A stretch of DNA of 64,000 nt from the NCBI RefSeq assembly GCF_008017455.1, contig NZ_VRTY01000020.1:1-64000 (forward strand). Reading direction: 5' to 3'. The position numbers and the translations under genes are program-made. This document shows, piece by piece, positions 28,466-36,850 of the stretch (its first letter is position 1; the number at the start of each line of letters is the position of its first letter). The notes under the pieces were generated by a model. It had not been told where the DNA came from. It ran no database searches and saw only the letters and a list, made by a program, of their open reading frames with translations. Source of the stretch: Pontibacter qinzhouensis (GTDB lineage: Bacteria > Bacteroidota > Bacteroidia > Cytophagales > Hymenobacteraceae).

Positions 28466-29426
28466 TCAGGAGGGTAAGAGCCGCTTCTGCTAAGCCACTT
28501 TCCGATAAACCGTAATGGTTGAAGATGTCGTTCTGGGAGCCGGTAACGGTGTACTCATCCGGAATACCCATAATTTTGAAAGCATTGCGGTGGCCGCTTT
28601 GGAACAGGAAAGAAGCGCAGGCCTCGCCCAGACCCCCGTACACACTGTGCTCCTCAACAGTTATGATCGGCTTACCAGCTGCGGCAACTTTTTCGAGTAG
28701 CCCCGTGTCGAGTGGTTTAATGGTGTGCATGCTGATGACGGTGGCACTAATGCCCTGCTCTTTCTCTAGTTTAGCAGCAGCCTGTAAGGCAGGGTACACG
28801 GTTTCGCCGGTTGCCACAAACGTAAGGTCGTCGCCTTCTCTTACAACGCGTCCTTTGCCGAACTCAAACGTGCTTTCGCTGTCGGGCTGAAGCAGAGGCA
28901 TTTGTTTTTTTCCGAACCGGATGTAAAAGGGCTGTTCCAAGGCAGCGGCCTGTGCAATGGCTTGCTCGGTCTCGAAGTTATCGGCAGGGGCTACAATGGT
29001 AATGTTGTTGATGGCGCGGAGTACGGCATAATCGTGGAGGCTGTGGTGGGTGGTGCCCAGGGCTCCGTAGCTAACGCCGGCGCTAATACCAATAAGCTTT
29101 ACGGGGTTGTCGGAATAAGCGACATCGTTCTTGATCTGCTCCAGTGCGCGTGCCGTTAAAAAACAAGCCGGTGAAACGGCAAACACTTTTTTGCCGGCCG
29201 AAGCCAGGCCTGCCGCCACACCTACCAGGTTTTGTTCGGCAATGCCTATTTCCACGATCTGCTTCGGGAATTTCTGCCCGAACGGCACAAGCTTTCCGGA
29301 CCCGCGCGAGTCGCTGGTAACGGCTATAATGTCTCTGTCGGTCGCAGCCAGTTCCTGAAGGGTACTCGAAAATACTTCGAGGTTTGCTTTGCCGGTTTCT
29401 ATTTCCTTTTCTATGATAGCACCCAC
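28458..29426 (-). CDS. Transketolase C-terminal subunit (pyrimidine-binding and C-terminal domains)
   Basis: This half of a two-subunit thiamine-diphosphate transketolase carries the pyrimidine-binding domain (IVEIGIAEQNLVGVAAGLASAGKKVF, with the conserved Glu) and the C-terminal domain (PIITVEEHSVYGGLGEA). At 322 residues it matches C-terminal subunits elsewhere. It starts 51 bp after the N-terminal subunit. Its stop codon overlaps repeat copy 8. In a DeoR-led operon it is more likely catabolic than the housekeeping enzyme, perhaps acting on a ketose phosphate such as apulose 4-phosphate; that is inference. Confidence 0.9.
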   Translation of the reverse strand: MGAIIEKEIETGKANLEVFSSTLQELAATDRDIIAVTSDSRGSGKLVPFGQKFPKQIVEIGIAEQNLVGVAAGLASAGKKVFAVSPACFLTARALEQIKNDVAYSDNPVKLIGISAGVSYGALGTTHHSLHDYAVLRAINNITIVAPADNFETEQAIAQAAALEQPFYIRFGKKQMPLLQPDSESTFEFGKGRVVREGDDLTFVATGETVYPALQAAAKLEKEQGISATVISMHTIKPLDTGLLEKVAAAGKPIITVEEHSVYGGLGEACASFLFQSGHRNAFKIMGIPDEYTVTGSQNDIFNHYGLSESGLAEAALTLLNP

Positions 29427-29477
29427 AGTTTATCTGATTTTGTGATGAAAAATTACTTTTAATTAAATCTCGCTTGC

Positions 29478-30311
29478 TTAAAGAGTCGCCATAACAGCAT
29501 CGAGTTCTTCTATGGCTTCGTGGTATTGCGCCTCGCTTGGCACACCGTGGTGCCACTTCAGCACGTTTTCCATGTAGCTCACACCTTTGCCTTTTATGGT
29601 ATGCGCAATTATGAGACTTGGCTTGTTCGGTTCAAAAGGCATGGCATCAAAGGCTTCTTTCAGAGCGGCAACGTCGTGGCCATCTACATGGCGCACAGCC
29701 CAGCCAAAACTCTCGAATTTATCGTCGATGGGGTTGGTATCACACACTTCTTTGGTAGAAGCAGTTATCTGCAGTTTGTTATGGTCTATAATGGCGCAGA
29801 GGTTGTCGAGCTTGTAATGTGAGGCAGTAAGCGCCGCTTCCCAGTTAGAGCCTTCGGGCAGTTCGCCATCGCCGAGCAGCGTAAACACACGGTAATCGCG
29901 TTCATCCATTTTAGCAGCCAGTGCAGTGCCTACGCTCAGCGGCAAACCGTGGCCCAACGCCCCTGTGTTCTGCTCCACGCCATTTACTTTGCGGGTAGGG
30001 TGCCCAATGTAGTGCGACTTGTACTGGCACAGCGTCTCCAGGTCCGACTCCGGGAAAAAGCCTTTATCGGCGAGTACCACAAACAGTGCCTCCACAGTGT
30101 GGCCTTTGCTCTGGATGTACCGGTCGCGGTCCGGCGAAGTAAAATTCTCCGGACTTACATTTAAAGTGTAATTGTACAGAACATTCAGGATGTCGATACA
30201 GGAGAGGCTCCCGCCGGTATGGCCTGCTTTGGCACCATAAATATACTTGAGTATGTTTTTCCGGTATAAGACGGATTTTTGCTGTAGCTCTAGCGCTGTC
30301 ATTTGCTTCAA
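29478..30311 (-). CDS. Transketolase N-terminal subunit (diphosphate-binding domain)
   Basis: This is the thiamine-diphosphate-binding half. The cofactor motif runs from GDGELPEGSNWEAAL to IIDHNKLQ (about residues 145-180), and the substrate-side His lies in KAGHTGGSLS near residue 30. At 277 residues it ends where a fused transketolase would enter the pyrimidine domain, so it needs the downstream subunit. It lies 27 bp after the isomerase gene. Split transketolases are common in Bacteroidota, so the split alone says nothing about substrate. Confidence 0.92.
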   Translation of the reverse strand: MKQMTALELQQKSVLYRKNILKYIYGAKAGHTGGSLSCIDILNVLYNYTLNVSPENFTSPDRDRYIQSKGHTVEALFVVLADKGFFPESDLETLCQYKSHYIGHPTRKVNGVEQNTGALGHGLPLSVGTALAAKMDERDYRVFTLLGDGELPEGSNWEAALTASHYKLDNLCAIIDHNKLQITASTKEVCDTNPIDDKFESFGWAVRHVDGHDVAALKEAFDAMPFEPNKPSLIIAHTIKGKGVSYMENVLKWHHGVPSEAQYHEAIEELDAVMATL

Positions 30312-30338
30312 ATTTTAGAGGTTAAACCTGCTGGCTTC

Positions 30339-31760
30339 TTATCCTTCGTGGTGGTAAACTTCCCAGCCCATGTAGTTGCCAAGGGCTTCTTTTAGAATAC
30401 CGGCTGTTTTGGAGGCATTCATGACCACGTGGTGCTCAAAGCCGTTTTTGCAAACGTACTGCATGAGCCCCTGCAGGTTATTTATTTTGGCTACAGCTCT
30501 GTTGCCGAAGGTGTTCAGGGCATCGTCTGTCAGTTCGCCTTCGCCGATGTACACTTTTATAATGCCTTTGGGGTCGTCGGTGCTGATGCGGCCATAGGTA
30601 AGCGGCATGGCAGGAGTGCGGCCATCGAGGGCACCGAAGGTGTTCTCTTCGCCTACAGTAGTGCCCAGAATAGGAGCCGTGCTCATTTTAATGTCTGGCA
30701 GAAAAGATTTGGCCCAGTTGCCGCAATGGAACAGCACGCATTTCTCTTCGTCGCTGGCGTAGTTGTTGTTCCAGTCTACGAGGGCGCTTGGCGAGCCGGA
30801 AGCCAGTTGCATGGCATACATGCTCAGGGTGCCGGTTACATCTACTTCGCAAGCGCTTGGCAGCATGTTCTCGCTCATCATGCTCATGCTGGTGCACACG
30901 TTGCAGCCGTAGTTTTGCTGAATCGAGGTCCAGCATTGTATGGCGGTGGCATCGAGGGCGTTTACTTCCATGAACTGGTTCAGCACCACATCGAGCTTGG
31001 CAATCTGGATCAATACATCTTCCGGGGTAAGGCCAGTGGGGGTGTAGGCTTTAATTTTTTCCAGGCGATCGAGTACTGCCGAATCGTCTTTCGTAAGTCT
31101 TTCAGCATTACCCAGGATTTCTGAAAGGTCTACAGTTGTAACGGATATGCCATTTCGCTGCAATATTTTTTCGCTGTAGCGTACGGTGTTAAAACCTCCT
31201 GGTCTGGCGCCTACTGCCCCGATTCTTACATTACGCAAGCCTCTTACTACACGGCAAACTGCCATAAAGTCGTTCAGGTCGGCTATAAAGCTTGGGTCGG
31301 AGGGGTGCACCACGTGTTTGGTGGTAGTGGTGTATTTAATGCCGTATTGGTAAAGGTTGTTGCAAACCGATATTTTGCCGCACCAGGAGTCTCTTCTGCG
31401 GGCTACGTCCAGCTTCTCCAGGTCATCGGGGTAGGCCTGTACCAGTACGGGTACATCCAGCTTGGCTAATTTAAGCGTTTCGGCCACGCCTCTTTCGTCG
31501 CCGAAGTTTGGCAACAGCACCAGCACACCCACAATTTCATCTCTATGCTTTTTAAAAAGTTCAGCACACTTCATGGCATCCTGAAACGTTTCCACACCGC
31601 CCAGTTTGGTATCTTCCGGGTCGAGCAGTACCGGGCGTATGTTCTGGTCTTCCAGTACACTTAAAATCTCAATGCGGGCATCTGCTACCAGAGAATCGGG
31701 GAAGAAATTTCGGTTGCCAATTATAACTCCTAAAGTGAGTTGCTGTTTTACGTTTTGCAT
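30339..31760 (-). CDS. FucI/AraA-fold sugar isomerase, substrate unknown
   Basis: The 473-residue protein has the L-fucose/L-arabinose isomerase fold: a Rossmann-like N-terminal half (LGVIIGNRNFF; VGVLVLLPNFGDERG) and a C-terminal half with metal-ligand candidates in SACEVDVTG, FHCGNWA and HHVVMN. It is clearly shorter than, and unlike, the fucI product at 10637, so it is not a duplicate. Its ATG overlaps the DeoR stop codon by one base, and transketolase subunits follow. I infer that it converts an aldose to the ketose phosphorylated by the FGGY kinase. L-arabinose, D-arabinose and D-apiose are candidates. Confidence 0.8.
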   Translation of the reverse strand: MQNVKQQLTLGVIIGNRNFFPDSLVADARIEILSVLEDQNIRPVLLDPEDTKLGGVETFQDAMKCAELFKKHRDEIVGVLVLLPNFGDERGVAETLKLAKLDVPVLVQAYPDDLEKLDVARRRDSWCGKISVCNNLYQYGIKYTTTTKHVVHPSDPSFIADLNDFMAVCRVVRGLRNVRIGAVGARPGGFNTVRYSEKILQRNGISVTTVDLSEILGNAERLTKDDSAVLDRLEKIKAYTPTGLTPEDVLIQIAKLDVVLNQFMEVNALDATAIQCWTSIQQNYGCNVCTSMSMMSENMLPSACEVDVTGTLSMYAMQLASGSPSALVDWNNNYASDEEKCVLFHCGNWAKSFLPDIKMSTAPILGTTVGEENTFGALDGRTPAMPLTYGRISTDDPKGIIKVYIGEGELTDDALNTFGNRAVAKINNLQGLMQYVCKNGFEHHVVMNASKTAGILKEALGNYMGWEVYHHEG

Positions 31761-32524
31761 TAGCTTGCTATTATTAATTCAATTTCGTTGTCATGAAAAA
31801 CCTTCTGGTGCTTATCGGCAATACCTGCATCGGTAATAATATAATCGATAAGCGAGAGGGCACCCAGGCTGGCAAAGGCACTTTTGCCGATTTTAGTCGA
31901 GTCGGCTACCAGATAGGTTGTTTCGGCAGCATCTATCATGGCTTTTTTAACTACAATGTCGCTGATGCTGGGGTAGGTGAGACCCGACTTTAGCGAAAGG
32001 CCGGCCGTTGCCAGAAACAGCTTCTGCACGTTAATGCCCTTAAAGAAATCGGCTGCTTTCTGGCCTGTCAGCGAAAGGGTAGGGGGCTTAAATTCCCCGC
32101 CTGTCATAATCACTTCTATGCCTGGTTCTGCTCCCAGCATCAGGGCTATGTTCAGGGCGTTGGTAATTACGGTCAGGTTTTTAAAGCCTCTTAGTTTTTT
32201 GGCGATTTCGGTGGTGGTAGAGCCAGAGTCTAATATTATAGTGTCGCCGCTCTCTATGTATTCCAGGCATTTTTGGGCGATCAGCTCTTTCTTGTCCATG
32301 TTCTCTTTGTTGGCGAGCGCGACCTCCCTTACCTGGTCCTCCACGTTCTTCAGGAATGCCCCGCCATGCTCCCGCACTAACAGCCCGTCTTTATCTAATT
32401 TCTCCAGATCCTGGCGTATGGTCACTTCTGTAACTTTAAAGAGTTTTGCCAGATCAATTACCTTAGCCGAACCGTCTTCTTTTAATAATTCCAGAATTTT
32501 TTCCCTTCGCTGATTAGCCATCAT
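31760..32524 (-). CDS. DeoR/GlpR-family transcriptional repressor
   Basis: An N-terminal DeoR helix-turn-helix (about residues 5-57, KVIDLAKLFKVTEVTIRQDLEKLD) is followed by a sugar-phosphate-binding domain with DTIILDSGSTTTEIAKKL and the late VADSTKIGKSAF motif. Members usually release DNA when a sugar phosphate accumulates, so the inducer should be an intermediate of the linked pathway. At 254 residues the length is typical. It leads the isomerase and transketolase operon with a 1-bp stop/start overlap. Two direct repeats at 32543 and 32583 upstream of its start are its likely operators. Confidence 0.93.
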   Translation of the reverse strand: MMANQRREKILELLKEDGSAKVIDLAKLFKVTEVTIRQDLEKLDKDGLLVREHGGAFLKNVEDQVREVALANKENMDKKELIAQKCLEYIESGDTIILDSGSTTTEIAKKLRGFKNLTVITNALNIALMLGAEPGIEVIMTGGEFKPPTLSLTGQKAADFFKGINVQKLFLATAGLSLKSGLTYPSISDIVVKKAMIDAAETTYLVADSTKIGKSAFASLGALSLIDYIITDAGIADKHQKVFHDNEIELIIAS

Positions 32525-32542
32525 AGCTTCGTATGTTTATAG

Positions 32543-32598
32543 TACTACATAGTTTCCGCTAAATTTAATCATAAAAGCGTTCTACTGCATAGTTTCGG
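32543..32598. promoter_or_regulatory. Tandem direct repeats, candidate DeoR operators
   Basis: TACTACATAGTTTCCG (32543-32558) and TACTGCATAGTTTCGG (32583-32598) agree at 14 of 16 bases and start exactly 40 bp apart, about four helical turns, on one DNA face. They lie 19-74 bp before the DeoR gene start, where an autoregulating repressor would bind. Confidence 0.6.
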
Positions 32599-33031
32599 TT
32601 CGGAAGGCGTAATTTATAAAATAATCCGAATACTTTGTTTTATTTTTTATTTTCTTCGTTTTGTTCTTTAATATGAGTAGGTATAAAGTATATCTGATAG
32701 ATGAACAATGCTTTAGAGAAAATAATTTCCGGTATTTTTTCTTTTGTTTTCTTTTATTTTTGCTATACTTGTATTAAATATCTTAAACAAGTAGTATAAC
32801 TTGTATTTACTCACAAGTGCCCCGCAACTATTACCTTCTTTTAGCGGGGAGCAGCAACAGCATCGGCAATTGTAGCCTGGTAGCATACATTTAAAATTGA
32901 TCTGTAATCTTTAGGAATAATTAAACTGATTGCAGCTGAAATAAGAGGAGCCGGTAACTCATAAGCGGTTTACGTGATAGGGGTTGCTAATAAAGCCTAA
33001 GCAAAAAATAGCGGAAAAATCTTTGGGAGAA

Positions 33032-33050
33032 CATTTTCATTTGAATAATT
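33032..33050 (-). repeat. Truncated 57-bp repeat (copy 10)
   Basis: Only the AATTATTCAAATG...AAAATG end is recognisable on the minus strand; the AAGGGT end is lost or diverged. Confidence 0.5.
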
Positions 33051-33208
33051 GAAATGCACATAGCCAATAAGTTTTTCTGCTGCACAAACAGCAGTTCAGG
33101 GTTAACTTATTTTACCTGAAGCTATACCACTTCCGGCAGGAGCTATAAAGACTTGCCCGCTTCACTTAGAGCACTAGCAGCAAGCGCTGTTTTTTATTTA
33201 AAAACAAT

Positions 33209-33222
33209 AACTAACATTAGTT
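33209..33222. promoter_or_regulatory. Candidate operator dyad, site B (AACTAACATTAGTT)
   Basis: Perfect palindrome of 6-bp arms around CA, 335 bp before the susC 2 start. Near copies lie upstream of susC 1, the sugar-binding protein gene and the second symporter. Confidence 0.5.
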
Positions 33223-33322
33223 TGATAAAAGTCTATAAGTTGTTGTTAGTATGGGCTCTGCAAAAGATTTGGGAAAAAAGGTGAAGTGGGAAGAAACCGT
33301 TTGCCATAAAAAAGACAAGTAG

Positions 33323-33379
33323 ACCCTTGGCGGAATTTAAGCCGGATTCCTTTGGAAGGCCATTTTTATTAGGATAATT
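33323..33379 (-). repeat. 57-bp intergenic repeat, copy 9
   Basis: 57 bp on the minus strand, AATTATCCTAATA to AAGGGT, with CCTTCCAAAGG. GGAAT and ATTCC in the variable half can pair. It lies upstream of susC 2. Confidence 0.85.
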
Positions 33380-33556
33380 GAAAACTGATACTGTAATAAT
33401 TTCTGATATATGTTACAAAATCTACTTTCCTGACTAACTGACTTTACCTGCGGCCACCTGTTTTAAATGCCACTTAAACCTGACAGAACCGGGGGCTTAT
33501 TTATTCTGCTGCTATCACATAACATTATCCTTTACGCTCATTATAATGTATATGCC

Positions 33557-36500
33557 ATGAACAAAAAGATGTACTATTTAAAAAATCTGCTTTTCCCTTG
33601 CTTGCTGCTTGGTTCAGCGCATACCGGCTTTAGTTCTACCGCCGGTTTTGCCGCTACCTCGCAGGAGAGCCTGCTTTTTAACTCTGTTTCAAAGACAGGT
33701 ACAACTACCGGAAATGCACTTAACATAGGGTATACGATGCCTGAGGCGCAACAGGGAGTAACTGTGTCGGGGCGTGTGCTGGACGAGAACGGATCAGGTT
33801 TGCCAGGCGTTACCGTGATGCTTAAAAGTACAATTACCGGCACCTCAACAGACATAGATGGCAATTATAGCCTTGCTGCGCCAGGAGGTAAAGGAACACT
33901 GGTGGTTTCGTTTGTAGGCTACCAGACGCAGGAAATAGACATTAACAACCGTGCTTCCATCAATATTTCGCTGGCACCAGACGCTAAGGCACTCGATGAA
34001 GTAGTGGTAGTAGGCTACGGCACGCAAAGCCAGCGTAATATAACCGGAGCCGTGCAGACAGTTAAAGCCCAGGAGTTCGCCGATATGCCGGTGCCGCAGG
34101 TAGCGCAGAAGCTACAGGGCCGGTTAGCGGGTGTGCAGATCCTGCAAACAACCGGCCGCCCCGGCGAAGGCATGAGCGTGCGGGTACGAGGACAAGCTTC
34201 CGCAACGGCAGGCAACCAGCCGCTCTACGTGGTAGATGGTTTCCCGATCAGTGGCGACATCAGCACCCTGAACCCGGATGAGATAGAGACGATAAGTGTA
34301 TTGAAAGATGCTGCCTCTACCTCCATGTATGGCTCCAGGGCCAGCAACGGCGTTGTAATTGTAACGACCAAACGCGCTAAGTCAGGTCAGACATCGGTAG
34401 GTGTTAACTCGTTTTACGGGGTGCAGGCCATACCATCCAGGGGAGTACCGGAGGTGATGAATGCCCGCGAATTTGCCCAGTTTATGCAGGATGTGTACAC
34501 CGAGAATAACCGCACGGTGCCGGAAATTTACCAGAACCCCAGCCAGTACGGCGAAGGCACCGACTGGTATGGTTTGCTGACCCGAACTGCTCCCATACAA
34601 AACCACAGTGTAACCTTTAATGCAGGTGGCGAGAAATTCAGTACTTCGGCTGTGTTAGGTTATTTCGACCAGCAAGGCGTTATCCTGAACACAGGCTTCA
34701 AGCGTTTTTCAGCCAGGCTTAATTCGGAGTACCGTTTCAACGACAAGGTGCGAGTGGGTGTAAACATTGCACCAAGCATTTCTAATACCAGCGGCCGGCC
34801 AACCGATGGCGGACCATTCACTAACACGGGCGGCATGCTGACCAGCGCCCTACTAGCCTCTCCGCTGGCACCGGCCGTGAACCCTGATGGCAGTCTGCCC
34901 ATTACCGCCATGACACCGGGCATGCTTAATGTGCCGAACTGGTACCGGGTAGCACTTGAGGCCGATGGGACCAATCGCGTTAACCGCCTTTTGTCGAATG
35001 CTTTTCTGGAGTATGAAGTGGCAAAAGGCCTTGTGCTGAAAACATCGTTGAACGGCGAACTGGGGCAGACGTTTTTCAAAAACTTTGTGCCTTCTACTTC
35101 CGGTAACGTAAACCAGGCGCTGCCGCGTGCTTCAGGCGATCTCACCCTGAATAACAACCAGTTCTATACCTGGTTATCAGAAAACACAGCCACTTACCAG
35201 AAAGAGGTTGGCGATCATTTCTTTGAAGGACTGGTAGGTTACACAGGTCAGAAATTCAGGAACGATATCAGTAATGTGGTAGCTACCAACTTTGCCAACG
35301 ACCGGGTGCGCACCCTGAGTGCCGCCACCACCTTTGCACCTACCAGTGCCGTAGAAGAGTGGACGCTATTATCGTACCTGGCCCGCCTTACCTACAACTA
35401 CAAAGGCAAATACTTGTTCACCGCCTCTGTGCGCCGCGATGGTTCTTCCCGATTTGGAACCGACAACAAATGGGGTAATTTCCCTTCTGTTTCTGCCGGC
35501 TGGGTGGTGTCTGACGAAAACTTTATGCAGGGCATAGGAGCTGTTTCGTTCCTGAAACTACGCACCAGCTACGGCATAACAGGCAACAACAACATCGGTA
35601 ATTACCCAAGCTTTGCCCAAGTAAACTCAATTAACAGTGGCGCTTCAAATAACTATGTATTTAATAACACGCTGGCACCAGGTAACAATGTAGTGTCACT
35701 TGGAAATACTACGTTAGGTTGGGAGCGAACCGTCCAATTCGATATAGGCTTCGACCTGGGCTTGTTAAACGACCGCCTGTTCTTGGGCTACGACTACTAC
35801 ACCAAAAATACGGATGGCCTATTGTTTCAGGTGCCGGTGCCTGTACATACAGGCTTCCCGAACTTTTATGCCAACATAGGCGAGTTCAAATTCTGGGGGC
35901 ATGAGTTCACCCTTACCTCGCGCAACACAGTAGGCACTTTTAAGTGGACCACTGATTTCAATATCTCCTTTAACCGCAACAAAGTTATGCAACTGGGTAC
36001 AGCCAATGCGGCGTTGGGTGGAGGTACCAACCGCAACATTACCATGGTGGGGCAGCCAATCGGTATGCTCTGGGGCTACGTGGCAGATGGCGTGTACATG
36101 AACCAGGCTGATTTCGACAACTCGCCTAAATTCCAGACCTCTACCGTAGGTGCTGTAAAAATGAGAGATGTTGACGGCGATGGTGTGATTACAGTGGATG
36201 ACAGAACCATTATCGGCAACCCGAACCCCGACTTCATCTTTGGCATGACCAACACCTTTGGCTGGAAGAACTTCGACTTGTCTATTGTTGCTTCCGGCTC
36301 TTATGGCAACGACATCATGAACACCTCCTTGGAGTACATCAATAATCTGGATGGCGTGTTTAACGTGACAAAGGCCGTAGCTAACCGCTGGAAGTCTGAG
36401 CAGGACCCAGGAGATGGCGTGCATCCGCGTGTACTGGCAGGTACTACAGGTCTTTTCAGAAATGCTAACTCCCTATGGGTAACAGATGGCAGTTTTCTGA

Positions 36501-36727
36501 CGGTGAAGAACATTTCGCTAGGTTACAACCTGCCGCAGAACCTGATTAAGCATGTGCGTAGCCTGCGCGTGTATGGCAGCATACAGCAAGCCCTGGTAAT
36601 TACCCGCTACGAAGGCTCTAACCCGGAGGTAAACTCCGGTGGGGAAAACCCATTGGCACAAGGCCTGGACCTGGGCGCTTACCCGGTGCCAAGAACCTTT
36701 ACCCTGGGCCTGAATGTAGGTTTCTAG
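33557..36727 (+). CDS. SusC/RagA-type TonB-dependent outer-membrane transporter 2
   Basis: This second SusC-type importer has a signal region, a stretch of about 45 low-complexity residues, the carboxypeptidase-regulatory-like domain (VSGRVLDENGSGLPGVTV) ending DEVVVVGYGT, a plug with the ALYVVDGF-type segment LYVVDGFPISGD, and a long barrel ending NVGF. I chose the ATG at 33557, directly before the signal; the frame is open to 33467, but that stretch is not signal-like. It has 1056 residues and differs clearly from the first SusC, so it probably carries another glycan. SusD 2 follows 123 bp downstream. Confidence 0.95.
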   Translation: MNKKMYYLKNLLFPCLLLGSAHTGFSSTAGFAATSQESLLFNSVSKTGTTTGNALNIGYTMPEAQQGVTVSGRVLDENGSGLPGVTVMLKSTITGTSTDIDGNYSLAAPGGKGTLVVSFVGYQTQEIDINNRASINISLAPDAKALDEVVVVGYGTQSQRNITGAVQTVKAQEFADMPVPQVAQKLQGRLAGVQILQTTGRPGEGMSVRVRGQASATAGNQPLYVVDGFPISGDISTLNPDEIETISVLKDAASTSMYGSRASNGVVIVTTKRAKSGQTSVGVNSFYGVQAIPSRGVPEVMNAREFAQFMQDVYTENNRTVPEIYQNPSQYGEGTDWYGLLTRTAPIQNHSVTFNAGGEKFSTSAVLGYFDQQGVILNTGFKRFSARLNSEYRFNDKVRVGVNIAPSISNTSGRPTDGGPFTNTGGMLTSALLASPLAPAVNPDGSLPITAMTPGMLNVPNWYRVALEADGTNRVNRLLSNAFLEYEVAKGLVLKTSLNGELGQTFFKNFVPSTSGNVNQALPRASGDLTLNNNQFYTWLSENTATYQKEVGDHFFEGLVGYTGQKFRNDISNVVATNFANDRVRTLSAATTFAPTSAVEEWTLLSYLARLTYNYKGKYLFTASVRRDGSSRFGTDNKWGNFPSVSAGWVVSDENFMQGIGAVSFLKLRTSYGITGNNNIGNYPSFAQVNSINSGASNNYVFNNTLAPGNNVVSLGNTTLGWERTVQFDIGFDLGLLNDRLFLGYDYYTKNTDGLLFQVPVPVHTGFPNFYANIGEFKFWGHEFTLTSRNTVGTFKWTTDFNISFNRNKVMQLGTANAALGGGTNRNITMVGQPIGMLWGYVADGVYMNQADFDNSPKFQTSTVGAVKMRDVDGDGVITVDDRTIIGNPNPDFIFGMTNTFGWKNFDLSIVASGSYGNDIMNTSLEYINNLDGVFNVTKAVANRWKSEQDPGDGVHPRVLAGTTGLFRNANSLWVTDGSFLTVKNISLGYNLPQNLIKHVRSLRVYGSIQQALVITRYEGSNPEVNSGGENPLAQGLDLGAYPVPRTFTLGLNVGF

Positions 36728-36850
36728 CCTCAGATGCTGCAATAGCTAAAAACATGTAAAATCTTTTCCGGTGCCCACTTCTGCCCCAGGCCATGCTGCC
36801 GTTGTTGCGAATTAGTAGGGAATTGGCCGGAAAGTTAAAATTCAAAAAAG

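Larger units (their letters stand above)
32525..33556. other. Divergent 1-kb region between DeoR gene and susC 2
   Basis: No gene is seen. It holds candidate DeoR operators near its left end, a truncated 57-bp repeat (33032-33050), a perfect AACTAACATTAGTT dyad at 33209 and full repeat copy 9. It is markedly AT-rich between 32600 and 32850. Confidence 0.65.

Noticed and set aside
28458-30311. Split transketolase as proof of a special pathway
   Set aside because: Two-subunit transketolases also serve as the normal enzyme in many Bacteroidota; only the operon context supports a special role.
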